From: Azorinus chamasolen
Taxonomy: Eukaryota; Mollusca; Bivalvia; Cardiida; Solecurtidae
DNA length: 64,000 bases
Direction: 5' to 3'
NCBI GenBank assembly: GCA_963576725.1
Contig: OY755242.1
Span: forward strand, 26,719,858-26,783,857
A program made the translations under genes and the position numbers. Positions within the stretch are counted from its first letter, which is position 1. The number at the start of each line of letters is the position of its first letter. Under the pieces are notes generated by a model that searched no databases, had not been told where the DNA came from, and saw only the letters and a list, made by a program, of their open reading frames with translations. Below are positions 9,861-20,308 of this stretch, one piece after another.

Positions 9861-10716
9861 CATTTCATAAAAACTGTAATATCATTTTGGCGCTCTAACA
9901 TTGAATGAACGTCCATATAATAGATTGCGGTGCTGGCATGGACGCAATGCCATTCACTGTTGGGTTGTAAATTTTTATGGCAGTAGCAACACCTGGGGTA
10001 AACAGACACTGTCAAAAAAACCCACATACATACACTCCAGACTTTTTCCTGTCATCTATTAACGTTTTATAGCCATATCACGGTGTTTTTTCGACACAGA
10101 TACCAATCGACCTCGCACCTGAAATCTAGGCCAAACACCATGTTTACCATAGCATGTTTAGAAATAGTAAGGAAATGGTTACTATTCCATTCATCAAAAT
10201 TGTAGCATATTGAACGCATTATCTGATAAGGGTAAACGACTCAAACATTCTCAAGATTTTGTGAATGAGCTCTGGTTTGGGAGAATGGGAGAATAAAAAC
10301 AGATATCGCGCGCGTGTGTGGAACGTGCCATAATTAAAAAGGCCACCGATGGCTGAATGAAAAATCGTGGGAGACGGAGAATAGCATATTACCGGAAACG
10401 GAAACAATTACCTAACTCCGCTTCCGCTACTTTGCACCAATGACGAAAATGATAGAAAACGACAGAACTTAAAACTGGTACTGAAATTAATTTTCCTTGG
10501 ACGATGCACATCACATAGTAGAATCTGCAAAGAGAAAGTGAAAGTCTATGCGCTCAGATCATGTAAAGCGCATTACTAAACATTTGCTTCATGAATATTT
10601 ATGCAAGACTACGCCCATTATAGATATTAATTAACTTTTGTATCAAAATAGCAAACAACCAATAAAAACAAGTGATTTTTGAGCCAGGGCATAACGTACA
10701 GTATCTATAGCATTAT
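9861..10716. other. unassigned low-repeat stretch
   Basis: One of the longer MITE-free stretches. Part of 9861-10010 may be the body of the retroelement tail. No gene recognised. Confidence 0.35.
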
Positions 10717-10899
10717 CTCTTTCGGTGCCAATGTCGCCTGTTGGCACCATTGAAAGCAGTTTTCGTATTATTTTAGCCCAAGCATAAAGGTTTTTAAAAA
10801 CAAATGTTTTACCAATATACCTTTATTATTTAGTTTAGAATTATATTTAATATGAAATTATTATTGCAGACGACACTTTTAAATGTGGCGCCAAAAGAA
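10717..10899 (+). mobile_element. piggyBac-type MITE, family F, hairpin deleted
   Basis: Ends CTCTTTCGGTGCCAATG and TGGCGCCAAAAGAA-TTAA. It contains the family landmark TAGCCCAAGCATAAAGG, but the palindromic core is gone. Confidence 0.82.
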
Positions 10900-10996
10900 T
10901 TAAAACAAACAACAGACCCTTATCTGAACCTACTAATGCGTACAGAGTTAGATCATCATATCACTTTAAATGTTGACGAATAGACAAACAGTCCAG

Positions 10997-11165
10997 GTCC
11001 AGATAAGATGTGTAAATCAAAACATTTTCAAGAATAACTCCTTTATTTCTCCACCAAACCTTATGTTATGACCACTCATTAGAATCGTCTCGAAGAGACG
11101 ATTCTAAAGAGTGGTCACAACATAGGGTTTGGTGGAGAAATGACGATTTTAGTATTTGAGTACGT
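10997..11165. mobile_element. palindromic MITE, family J
   Basis: Hairpin arms TTTCTCCACCAAACC and GGTTTGGTGGAGAAA surround TTAGAATCGTCTC/GAGACGATTCTAA. A second copy is at 45467-45620. End sequences not resolved. Confidence 0.75.
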
Positions 11166-11283
11166 ACATTTATCTGTAGCTAAATTAAAATATACCCCAC
11201 CCCCGGTATAACACCTATTATACGTCTATATTATATGAGTTATGTATAGAACAACATTCTTTTTTATCTAGTGCCAGTGTCCC

Positions 11284-11610
11284 TCCATAAGCATACAGTG
11301 TAGACTCTGATCATATTACTCATACAGGAGCCGTCTGATCTGGGTCTACTCTGCTTGCAAATTGGTAAAAAAGGCTTAGTTCTGAGGTGTTAAGAGTTAA
11401 CTGACAATACGCTAGTGAGTATATATAAACGTTTAGTTCTCTGTGTAAAATGTTATCCATTATATACATGTATATGGACAAAATAGCTACCGTGAAATAT
11501 GGAAGGTGCAAGTTTGTTACTATGTAGTCATTTTAGAAAGTAAAGAAACAGATCTAACAAATTCTATTAACAAATAGAACAGACTGTGGGTAAAACCAAT
11601 ATGTTTTTCT
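11284..11610. mobile_element. family B2 MITE
   Basis: Core CATACAGGAGCCGTCTGATC with the B2 flank GACAAAATAGCTACCG and GTAGTCATTTTAGAAAGTAA. B2 shares the family B core but has this longer flank. Confidence 0.6.
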
Positions 11611-11880
11611 CCCAAAATGTGTATTAGGCAGAAAAATACAATACTCCAAGTGAACTCTCCTCTATGCAGCATATTGTAATTTCAAAATTCGGGAACAACT
11701 CGTCGACAAAGATTTGTTGATACCCGGATGATACCATGTGGGGGATTACCTGTGATAGGTGCCAGTGTCAGGGTACACTAACAATCGTGTCAGATCAAGT
11801 CACAAGTGTTACAGAAGGCAGCTGACAGTATAAACAATGTCCGTGCTACAACACTTTACCTCATAGAAACGACTTTTTAA

Positions 11881-12101
11881 CTCTTTTGGCGCCAAATTTA
11901 GAAGTGTCGTCTGCAATAATAATATCATATTAACTATAATTTTAAACTAAATAATAAAGGTATATTAGTAAAACATTTGTTTTTAAAAAAAACTGTATGC
12001 TTGGGCTAAAATAATACAGAAAACAGTGAAGTCCCAGGTCATCTGACCCAGGACTGCACTGTTTTCAATGGTGCCAACAGGCGACATTGGCACCGAAAGA
12101 G
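11881..12101 (-). mobile_element. piggyBac-type MITE, family F
   Basis: TTAA at 11877-11880 and 12102-12105; ends CTCTTTTGGCGCC and GGCACCGAAAGAG. Inserted inside a family B copy whose CTCATAGAAACGACTT and TCTTTGCAAACATAG parts flank it. The hairpin is shortened to GGTCATCTGACC. Confidence 0.88.
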
Positions 12102-12224
12102 TTAAGTCTTTGCAAACATAGTTGATCCAGATCAGACGGTTCCTGTAGGTTCCCCAGTTTCTGTTATTTCCGAACAATCCTGTATTCAAGCATTATTATA
12201 CAAATTCACTTAATAAGTATTCAC

Positions 12225-12440
12225 GATGGAGTTGTATACTGCACGAGGGTAAAGGGGTAATTGAGCTATCGTCGTGAAAAGATTCCCATATTTTTCTTTA
12301 TTGAAGTCCAGCTCATCTACATACTCAAATACTCCTCGTGTGATTAGGGTCTGCACCTTCAACAAATCATCATCATTGTGAACCTGGTCCCTTTCGCTGA
12401 TGAAGTGTCCTCCTTTTTCTTTAAAAAGTACAAACACAAT
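12225..12440 (-). pseudogene. possible coding fragment between MITE ends
   Basis: A minus-strand frame of about 72 codons (within the open stretch 12467-12210) has mixed, protein-like composition: FKEKGGHFISERDQ, then DDDLLKVQTLITRGVFEYVD, then DELDFNKEKYGNLF. Both ends of the open frame run into MITE sequence: a family D arm at 12440-12475 and a family B flank below 12225. I do not recognise the protein. It may be a captured exon, an eroded gene fragment or chance. Confidence 0.3.
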
Positions 12441-12475
12441 ATCAAACGGTTTAGATCCTAATGACAAGCCGAGTA

Positions 12476-12667
12476 CAGCAAAACCTCTCTAAACCGGAAT
12501 TCTAGTAGAAAAGAACTTTGATACAATGTACACCTAGGCAGGTGGCTGTTTAATGCCGGGTAAACTACCTGCAGAAACCATGACTTTTATTCTGTATTAA
12601 GCAGTCACATGCATAAAGAGATCTAAATTCTTCTTTACTAAATTTCCGGTTTAGAGGGGTTTTACTG
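12476..12667. mobile_element. pogo-type MITE, subfamily 3
   Basis: CAGCAAAACCTCTCTAAACC to GGGGTTTTACTG with TA on both sides. The core is eroded, with no clear centre. Confidence 0.85.
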
Positions 12668-12739
12668 TAGTTTTACTGGATGTAATATAACCGTTGATGC
12701 CCTCTGCCCACAATGAATATTTATTTATTTAATTCTTGA

Positions 12740-12905
12740 TTGAAAACATAAAATTTGAAAAACCTTTGCCTTAATACACAGTGCATAATCTGTAGCATAT
12801 AAGAAAACAGAGCAGACTCTGATTAGATAGACAAGAACTCTCTGATATTGGTCTACGCTGTTTGCAAATGCACTAAAAAGGTTGCTGTATGAAGTAATGA
12901 GTTAA
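12740..12905. mobile_element. family B MITE remnant
   Basis: Core AACAGAGCAGACTCTGATTAG to GGTCTACGCTGTTTGC, then ATGAAGTAATGAG-TTAA. Confidence 0.6.
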
Positions 12906-12973
12906 GGGCTGAATATCACCACACTCCATCTAAACCTCGGATAATATTTTGTAAATTTAACTGCATTTTAATA

Positions 12974-13406
12974 GCGGAACGACACCACTGACCACAACAC
13001 AGCAGGGAACGACCCGACACAACACGACACACCACAACACAGCAGGGAACGGCTCGACACAACACGACAGAACACAACACAACACAACAAACGCATCACA
13101 ACGCAACATGACGAAACAAAACACCACACGAGATGACGCGTAACAACACAACCCAACACAGCTTCGAAAAACCGAAATGACGCGACACGACACAACACGA
13201 CATGCAGTGCAACACGTCAAATCACGACATTACATGACACACCAGAACACGACAGGACGCGACACGACATAACACGACACGTAACGCAGCACATCACAAC
13301 ACGACACAACAAATGCACCACAACACGACAGGACGCGACACGAATCAAAATGACACGACACAACGAGCCATACGACACACAACACAACACGTTAAAGCAC
13401 AACACT
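12974..13406 (+). repeat. pentanucleotide satellite (ACACG/ACACA)n
   Basis: About 430 bp of 5-bp steps such as ACACGACACAACACGACAC, with drift. Cysteine/valine-rich minus-strand frames here are artefacts. Confidence 0.93.
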
Positions 13407-13545
13407 CTTAATGGTCGCTAAAAGCAGTTTTAATATTCCACGTTACTACACAGTTTCTGTCTCCTCTGACGAATCTGATCTAGCAGATGAATAGATTTTG
13501 CCGCTTGAAGAAAAATTTAACCATTACACTGCTGAAAAAATAATT

Positions 13546-13647
13546 TCCTCTTAATTAATGTCCTCTCAATTAAATGTCCTCTCAATTAATGTCCTCTCAA
13601 TTAATCTCCTCTTAATTAATGTCCTCTCAATAAATGCCCTCTCAAAT
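13546..13647 (+). repeat. 15-bp minisatellite
   Basis: About seven copies of GTCCTCTCAATTAAT with small indels. Confidence 0.9.
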
Positions 13648-13650
13648 TCT

Positions 13651-13688
13651 GGGTCCATGCTTATAAAGCCTTTTATAAGCATGGAACC
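13651..13688. mobile_element. minimal family K element
   Basis: GGTCCATGCTTATAAAG is followed almost at once by its inverse CTTTTATAAGCATGGAACC, with a loop of a few bases. The same ends bound the 167-bp element at 20376-20542. Confidence 0.7.
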
Positions 13689-13729
13689 TGATCTGATGCA
13701 TTTGTTTTACTTTTGATGAACACTGACCA

Positions 13730-13800
13730 AGTATCAAACAGCTTGGATCCTGTTGAGACGCCGAGTTACCGTATTTCATACGGACCCAAGTTGTTGGTAT
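13730..13800. mobile_element. family D remnant
   Basis: AACAGCTTGGATCCTGTTGAG with a CGCCGAGTTAC centre; right arm eroded. Confidence 0.5.
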
Positions 13801-14000
13801 GCAGGTAAGGCCGCGCTTAGCAGGAAAAGGGTGAACATCAGTTCTGAGTTATTAATAATAGATAATGTTTCTCTCTGAAGAAATATGAAAGCCTTCACCA
13901 GGGTCGACAGAATATAGGTACCACCTTGGCACAAACTCTGAGCACTAGAGTACTTATAAAATTCTCTTCAAGTTCAATAGATCTGTCGGTTAAATGGATA

Positions 14001-14205
14001 CAGTAGCTCCTCCCTTAAACAACCACCTGATGAATTAACATGGTTGTCTTCAAAAGCAGGTGGTTGCTTAAAGCAGGACAAAAATTATGCAAAAAGCTCC
14101 TGTAGGAGCTTTCTGCATAACTTTCGTCCTGCATTAAGCTACCAACTGTCTTTATGACCAAGAATGGTGCGTCATTTTTGTTGTCGCTTTAGATGGGTGT
14201 TACTG
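14001..14205. mobile_element. pogo-type MITE, subfamily 1
   Basis: CAGTAGCTCCTCCCTTAAAC to GGGTGTTACTG with TA on both sides, 205 bp. Centre GCTCCTGTAGGAGC. Confidence 0.87.
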
Positions 14206-15145
14206 TATGTCAAACGAGGTAGTTTAAGTACATGGTTCATACAGTGAAATGAGGACTTTAACAGATGATGATGTTGTTTGTTGTTATCATGTTCAGGCTC
14301 ATACTATACCATCGCAAACACATTTCCATCAGCACATTACGTGGGCTTCATACAACGGCTGATGCCTCTTCTTGTCAGTTATTGCCCCATTTATCCCGCA
14401 TGATAAGCAAATAATGGGCAAATCTCCCCTCTTTTATCGCTCGGTCTTAACATCTAATAATTATATCAAACGGTGTTTTGGCCACAAAATTCCCATTTCA
14501 TTAATAAAACGGTCTTCCTCACCTGGGAGGTCTGCCGCCTTCTTTTCTAAATTACTTTTAACCAGCTCGGCTTTCCATTTGAAACGACAAGGTGAATAGG
14601 TAGCTATTCGAGAGAAGACATATCATTTTGGAACAATTCGTGAACGGGATTTCCTTTTAGCGACTGTAGCGTCATTTATTTCCCCATTTTTGTCTGCCTG
14701 TGTCGTTAAACTATATTTTTTACACAGATACGATCTCTTCTTAATCAAAGACATTGAACCAAGATTGACCGACGTTTAATTTAAGCCGGTGTTTGGTCCG
14801 GGTCCAGGCTGTTTGCAATATCAAAACACATCTTACAGTCGCGCGAAGGTTAAACGAAAGCTGACGTTAACAATTAGTTTAAATGACTTTGTAAACACTC
14901 GCTATTGACATTCCCTGTCTGTTTTTTCTATACCTCCTTTTCGCCTTTGAAATCGACCGTGATATTGGAACGACGTAGACAAACACTTGAGATTTTGATA
15001 CATCAAAAAGACAAAATGCTGTGAAGGGCCTCTCTTAAATCTCGAGATGGTTTCCTGTGCTTAACCCTTTAAACAGAAATAGAATGAACTGGAATCTGCT
15101 GTCTATGTAGACCCATTTCAAACGGTTCCCGGAAGCTCTGAGCAG
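14206..15145. other. mostly unassigned stretch
   Basis: No gene recognised. A 75-codon open frame at 14372-14599 has no known motif. 14760-14835 may be an eroded family D core. 15060-15145 is an eroded family B core (GTAGACCCATTTCAAACGG). Confidence 0.35.
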
Positions 15146-15417
15146 GATTTGTATCACTTTATTGAACCCTTTCTTACTCATTGCAGACCACTATTCCACA
15201 ACTGGATTATTTCGCTTGCAAGAATCAGTTTTCCAAATTATTTTGACTCGTTATTTCATAAAGCGTTAAATGTGAATATTCGACAAATAGCATTATACTA
15301 TTTTAATTTTTTTGTCATAGCAATTTATGGGTATACTAAAAATATCATAACAGTCAATTAAAAATATTTTTAAGGGCAATCCGTATTCAATACAATTTGA
15401 CTCGATAGATACAATAG

Positions 15418-16375
15418 TAACAATACAATACAGTACAATAAAGTACAATGCGATACTTTACAATACAATACAACACGATACAGTACAATACAATACAATG
15501 CAATACAACACGATACAGTAGAATACAATACAATACAATATAGTACAATACAACACAATACAATACAATACAATACGATACGATACGATACGACACAATA
15601 CAATACAATACAACACGATACAATACAATACAATACAATACAATATAATACAATTTGATACGATACGATACGATACGATACGACACAATGCAATACAATA
15701 CAATACAATACAATACGATACCATACGATACAATACGATACGATATGACACAATACATGTACAATACAATACAATACAATACAATACAATACGATACGAT
15801 ACGATACGATACGATACCATACGATACGATATGATACGATACAATACAATACAATACGATACGACACAATACAATACAATACAATACAATGCGATACAAG
15901 ATGATACGATACGATACAACACAATACAAATGATACAAAATAATATTATATGATATGATATATTCTTTAGTACAGTACAGTTCAGTACAATATAATACGA
16001 TATAGTTCAGTACAATACAATACATTGCAATACTTTACTATACAATACAATACAATACAATACGATATAATACAATACGATACGATACAATACAAATAAT
16101 ACGATACAAAAACTAATATAAAATAATATAATATAATATTATATATTCCACAATATAGTACAGTTCATCAAAATACAATACAATACAATACGATAAGGTA
16201 CAAAACAATACAATATAATAATTTATAATACAAAACAATATAATGTAATATGATGTTATAATATAATATAATATATTCTACAGTACAGTACAATACAATA
16301 ATACAATACAATACAATGTTTAATATTTTAAAAAGGTCAATGTAAGGCAATACAATGCAGTACAATATAATGCAA
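15418..16375 (+). repeat. pentanucleotide satellite (ATACA/ATACG)n
   Basis: About 950 bp of TACAA and TACGA units, degenerating to ATATAATA beyond 16120. Tyr/Ile/Val/Cys-rich minus-strand frames of up to 212 codons are repeat artefacts. Confidence 0.95.
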
Positions 16376-16922
16376 CCCACATAATATTCAAGACATATTT
16401 AGATAGTTTCAGACGGAACTGTGTCTACTTCTCACGTTCAAATATATCCTTATTAGCATTTTGTTAGAACAGACATTGAACGCGTGATATAACCTCTCAA
16501 AAGAAATCTACTTCTATTTTTGATACAGATGGTAGCTTAATATAAAATGAAGGACGAAAGTTACACAGAGATCTCCAGCAGAAACTCTTGGATATTGTAC
16601 GAGTACACGAGAACTTGTTTCAGGCCGTTATCTACATGTATTGACTGAACATGCGCGTAGGAATTTAATATACTGGGGGACGCCTTGTTTACCCGTATTA
16701 AGCTAACACTTGATTTAAAGACATACAATGTAGCTTATTTTAACGGTCACTTAAGACAAGTGCTACTGCACTTTCGTTCTGCATTAAGTAACCTTCTGCT
16801 TTTAAGGCAACGTAGGTATTCATTAAGTGACGCCATAGTTCTAATGTGAAATCATTTATATGTGAAATGGCTATTGTCTCCAGAAAAAGAGAATTCGGAC
16901 ATTTACTAGTGTCTAGTAGACT
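16376..16922. other. unassigned stretch with worn pogo MITE pieces
   Basis: GTGGTAGCTTAATATAAAATG at about 16525 and TTTCGTTCTGCATTAAGTAACC at about 16770 resemble pogo MITE arms. Nothing else recognised. Confidence 0.4.
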
Positions 16923-16923
16923 A

Positions 16924-17124
16924 AAGTAAAACCTCTCTATAACGGCCACTAAATTATATTAATTAGTTGATATTTCGGGCAGGTGGTTGCTGAAAACAAG
17001 GTGAAAGTAAAACGGAACGCTCCTATAGCGTTCTGTTTTACTTTCACCTTGCTTTAAGCATCCACCTGCCATTAACACAAAATAAGTGATGTAATTTAGT
17101 GACCGTTATAGAGAGGTTTAACTA
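16924..17124. mobile_element. pogo-type MITE, subfamily 2
   Basis: AAGTAAAACCTCTCTATAAC to GAGAGGTTTAACTA, TA on both sides. Centre GCTCCTATAGCG; one arm lacks a few bases. Confidence 0.88.
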
Positions 17125-17243
17125 TAGTTTGTAACGTAGAAAATTCTATTCTGTTTGTCAACAATCAACCGTGCACGTGCCACTATGGCTACAGAGAGTA
17201 ACTCGCCTGATCAGATGCCGTATCTGATACATGATTGGCAATA

Positions 17244-17435
17244 CAGTAGAACCCCTCTAATGCGACCACTTAATGAATAAATATGGGTGTCTTTATAAGC
17301 AGGTGGTTGCTTAATGCAGGACAAAAGTAATGCAGAAAGCTCCTCTAGGAGCTTTCTGCATTACTTTTGCCCTGCATTAAGCTACCACCTGCCTCTAGCA
17401 CCCAGAAGTATACCTCTTTTAGCGAGGTTTGACTG
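17244..17435. mobile_element. pogo-type MITE, subfamily 1
   Basis: CAGTAGAACCCCTCTAATGC to GAGGTTTGACTG. Near-perfect palindrome with centre GCTCCTCTAGGAGC. Confidence 0.92.
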
Positions 17436-17455
17436 TATTTCTTAAAAAACGAGTA

Positions 17456-17607
17456 CAGTAAAAACCCTCTAAATGTATTAAAGCTGGGTTTTTAGGCAGG
17501 TTGCTGTTTAATGCAGGGTGAAAGTCATACAGAAAGCTACAAAAGTAGCTTTCTGCATGACTTTCACCCTGAATTAAGCAGTCATTTGCCTAAAAAGACC
17601 TAAATCA
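17456..17607. mobile_element. pogo-type MITE, subfamily 3, right end missing
   Basis: CAGTAAAAACCCTCTAAATG, then arm TTAATGCAGGGTGAAAG and centre GCTACAAAAGTAGC. The right end is lost after CTAAAAAGACC. Confidence 0.78.
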
Positions 17608-17699
17608 AGGTAATTTTGTACACCGCGACGCCGTATGTTTATTTCGGTATCCTGTTTGGGGGAAAAGTTACGCCTGCTCAGAGCTGATAACAGAGTATA

Positions 17700-17910
17700 T
17701 CCTGATCAGACGGCTTATATATGAGTCGTCTAACCAGGGTCCGTTCTATTTGCTTATTGGCTTCAACAGATACGATTCTACACCTTCTGCCATGGGCTCC
17801 CATTTTTGTACTCAAATGCAATTATAAAAAATCAACTCATTTATATCCATGATGTCATTACTTCTTACATAGATATTCATGACGTTAAGGTTTAAAACAA
17901 AATTGGATGC
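17700..17910. mobile_element. family B remnant
   Basis: Core TCCTGATCAGACGGC...GTCTAACCAGGGTCCG with the flank ending in CATAGATATTCATGACG. Confidence 0.55.
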
Positions 17911-18033
17911 TATAAAAGACTCTGCATCTAGATCCAGATGAATTCATAGTTACTCCTAACTGAACGCCAGTATGCGAAAAGTGAAGTTAAATTACTCGAG
18001 ATTTGCATCCATGTGTTTAATTTGCACTTGGTA

Positions 18034-18245
18034 CAGTAAAAACTCGATACTAAGAACACACAATACTACGAACATTCGATACTACGAACACTCAGATACG
18101 TACCGTTATTGATCTTTAAGACACGTGGCAGCTTAATGCAGGGTGAAAGTCATGCAGAAAGCTCCCATCCTGCATAAACAGCCACCTGCCTACAAAGACA
18201 TAGATTCTTCATTACTAAACTTTCGTAGCATCGAGTTATTAGTGT
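18034..18245. mobile_element. pogo-type MITE, subfamily 4
   Basis: Outer end CAGTAAAAACTCGATACTAA with further TCGATACTACGAAC repeats. Its counterpart on the right is TAGCATCGAGTTATTAGT. The interior is the subfamily 3 core (GGCAGCTTAATGCAGGGTG), so it is the same core on different ends. Confidence 0.75.
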
Positions 18246-18269
18246 ATTTAACTACCGTCGGAAAGCCAC

Positions 18270-18480
18270 TTACAGGAATTAATGCAATTGGCGAACATGT
18301 GATTACCGATTTCAAACAGTTTGGATCCAGATGAGATGCTGAGCAACTTGGCGACTCATTAGGATCCAAACTGGTTGACAAATCACGTATGTTTTAGAAA
18401 AGAAATTGGTGGAAACCCCACCCTGAAATGTAAAGCAGACGACACTGTTTACAGACGAAAATGTTTTGGCATCCGAAGAG
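18270..18480 (+). mobile_element. piggyBac-type MITE, family D
   Basis: Core GGATCCAGATGAGATGCTGAG with mirror CTCATTAGGATCC. Right half GCAGACGACACTGTTTAC, then GAAGAG-TTAA (18481-18484). Confidence 0.8.
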
Positions 18481-18820
18481 TTAAGCCACGAATGAGTATA
18501 AAACCATTTTGTGTATTTTAATAAATTGCAATGACATGAAAATGTTAAATGTAGATGCACATATAGATTAGTGTAAGTACTGCCGCTAAGAGATTTAATT
18601 ATCTTTCATTTGTATAAATAACTTATCAAATCTCGTGTGAAAATAACGTACGGATGTGACATTAGAAGAAATGAGTTAAATAATTTAATCAATTGATAGT
18701 TATCTGTTGGCACAGCTGTTTGTTGGTAGGGTAGGCAAAAACATACTGAAAGGCCACCAATAAATTGTCTAGATATTGTACAAAAAGTCGTATTAATTAA
18801 TTTAGTGGCCTAAGCCTATA

Positions 18821-19024
18821 CAGCAAAACCTCTCTAAACCGGAATTCTAGTAGAGAATAATTTGGATACGTTTAGACATGTGGCTGCTTGATGCAGGATG
18901 AAAGTCATGCAGAAAGCTCCTAGAGGAGCTTTCTGCATGAATTTCACTCTGCATCAAGCTGCCACCTGTCTGCAAGACTGATGTTTATACCAAATGTAAC
19001 GTCCAGTTTAGAGAAGTTTTACTG
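18821..19024. mobile_element. pogo-type MITE, subfamily 3
   Basis: CAGCAAAACCTCTCTAAACC to GAAGTTTTACTG, TA on both sides, 204 bp. Centre GCTCCTAGAGGAGC. Confidence 0.92.
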
Positions 19025-19168
19025 TATAATGATTCAAAACAAAAGTATTTATATGAGGGTCGTATCATAAGATAATCGTGAATAATATGCCAAATCCAAA
19101 TTGTTTAACTGAACTATAATATTATGCAAGCCAATTATTGCCGGCTGCCAATAATGTTGGTACTCTCA

Positions 19169-19345
19169 ACCCTTTATTTGGCAGCTGCGTATTTTTCAAC
19201 ATTTGCAAACAAAGTAGATCCAGATCGATTGTATACCCCCTGTAGGAGCTCTCTGATCTGGATATGCTGTTTGCTTATTTGTACCAGACCTGTATATTGT
19301 TTTGTCATTGCACTGTATTTGCATGTTTTTACTGTGTGTTCTTAG
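19169..19345. mobile_element. family B MITE
   Basis: AACCCTTTATTTGGCAGC start, core GCAAACAAAGTAGATCCAG, centre CCCTGTAGGAGC, right arm GATCTGGATATGCTG. Confidence 0.65.
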
Positions 19346-19367
19346 TACAAGAAAATCAAAAGTGTAA

Positions 19368-19700
19368 CCCTTTCCTTCATGTAAACGATTTTTCCGCATT
19401 TGTAAACAGAAGACCCAGATCAGACGTCCTATAGAGCCGTCTGATCAGGGTCTGCTTTGTAGTTTGAAACCATTGTGATAAATAGAGCATTTGCTTCTAT
19501 AGGAGCAAATGCTCTATTTATCACAATGGTTTCACAAAGGGTCTGCTCTGCTTGCTCATGAAATTAAAATAGAGTCGCCTCTGCAGTTTCTACCAAACTA
19601 AAAAATCATATGTACATAAGTATGCCATTATAAAAAAAAATCAGCTATTAAATATCCACGGTGTCATTATTTCTTACATGAATATTCATCATGAAATGCG
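19368..19700. mobile_element. family B MITE carrying an inserted hairpin
   Basis: AACCCTTTCCTTCATGTAAAC start, B core AGACCCAGATCAGACGTCC, then an 82-bp insertion (19457-19538). B then resumes with CTGCTTGCTCATG and the flank to CATGAATATTCATCATG. Confidence 0.8.
19457..19538. mobile_element. family C hairpin inserted alone in a family B arm
   Basis: The 82-bp insert is the family C palindrome (TTTGAAACCATTGTGATAA to CAATGGTTTCACAAA) without family C's outer TTAA ends. It is flanked by a perfect 9-bp direct repeat GGGTCTGCT (19448-19456, 19539-19547) that other B copies have once. Confidence 0.8.
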
Positions 19701-19857
19701 TTGACCCTGTACTTGATATCCCTTCTGTTTACGCTTTTATAAACAGAGTAGACCCGGATCAGTCAGTAGTTCCTGTAAGCGGTGTCCTTTGCGGGCTGTC
19801 CTTTGCTCATATATAGCTGATCAGATGTTCATCTATTGTTTACCATAGCCATGTAGT
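19700..19857. mobile_element. family B remnant
   Basis: TATAAACAGAGTAGACCCGG, then a TTCCTGTAAGCGG centre; the right arm is scrambled by small duplications of GTCCTTTGC. Confidence 0.5.
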
Positions 19858-19858
19858 A

Positions 19859-19997
19859 TAGCAAAACCCCTCTAATGCGACCACTTAATGAACAAACATG
19901 GCTGTCTTCATAAGCAGGCGGTTGCTTAAGCTACCACATGCCCTTGCCACTGTGAATTATGCCCCTTTTTGCTGGTCGCAGTAGAGGGGTTTTACTG
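19859..19997. mobile_element. pogo-type MITE, subfamily 1, core deleted
   Basis: Both ends are present (AGCAAAACCCCTCTAATGC and AGAGGGGTTTTACTG) but the hairpin is collapsed to GGTTGCTTAAGCTACC. Lies about 105 bp before a host exon. Confidence 0.82.
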
Positions 19998-20103
19998 TAT
20001 AGCAAATAATGTATTTTAATGCAAGAAATTAATCAACATTAATGATTTGATGTGTAGTTTTTACATCAATGATCAGTGATTTTTTTCATCTTATTTGTTT
20101 CAG

Positions 20104-20308
20104 GTGTGGACGCCGATCGGCCCCTACGGTTCTTTGACGTTCGAGCAAACCCCGTCCCAATTATAACCCCGGGGACCCTGTATGTGTCATTCCGGGGCAA
20201 TATTACCGAGGACCTACCGCCGTCCGTATCCATAGAATTAGGACTTATAAAATATTTAATTGGAATTCCATTCCCGTTGCCTTGTTTTGACAACAACCTG
20301 GGATCTTG
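20104..20308 (+). CDS. GM2A-like exon a
   Basis: Acceptor TTATTTGTTTCAG and donor TTG|GTAAGT. Starts one base into a codon and ends two bases into a codon. Encodes VDADRPLRFFDVRANP through CFDNNLGS, the first beta strands of the ML fold. Confidence 0.87.

Noticed and set aside
15370..16025. Frames of up to 212 codons made of Tyr, Ile, Val and Cys
   Set aside because: Translation of the 5-bp ATACA/ATACG satellite.
19124..19345. Signal-peptide-like start (MLVLSTLYLAAAYFS) as exon 1 of the GM2A-like gene
   Set aside because: The frame runs through a family B MITE hairpin, has no proper donor in phase 1, and lacks the expected Cys before the junction.
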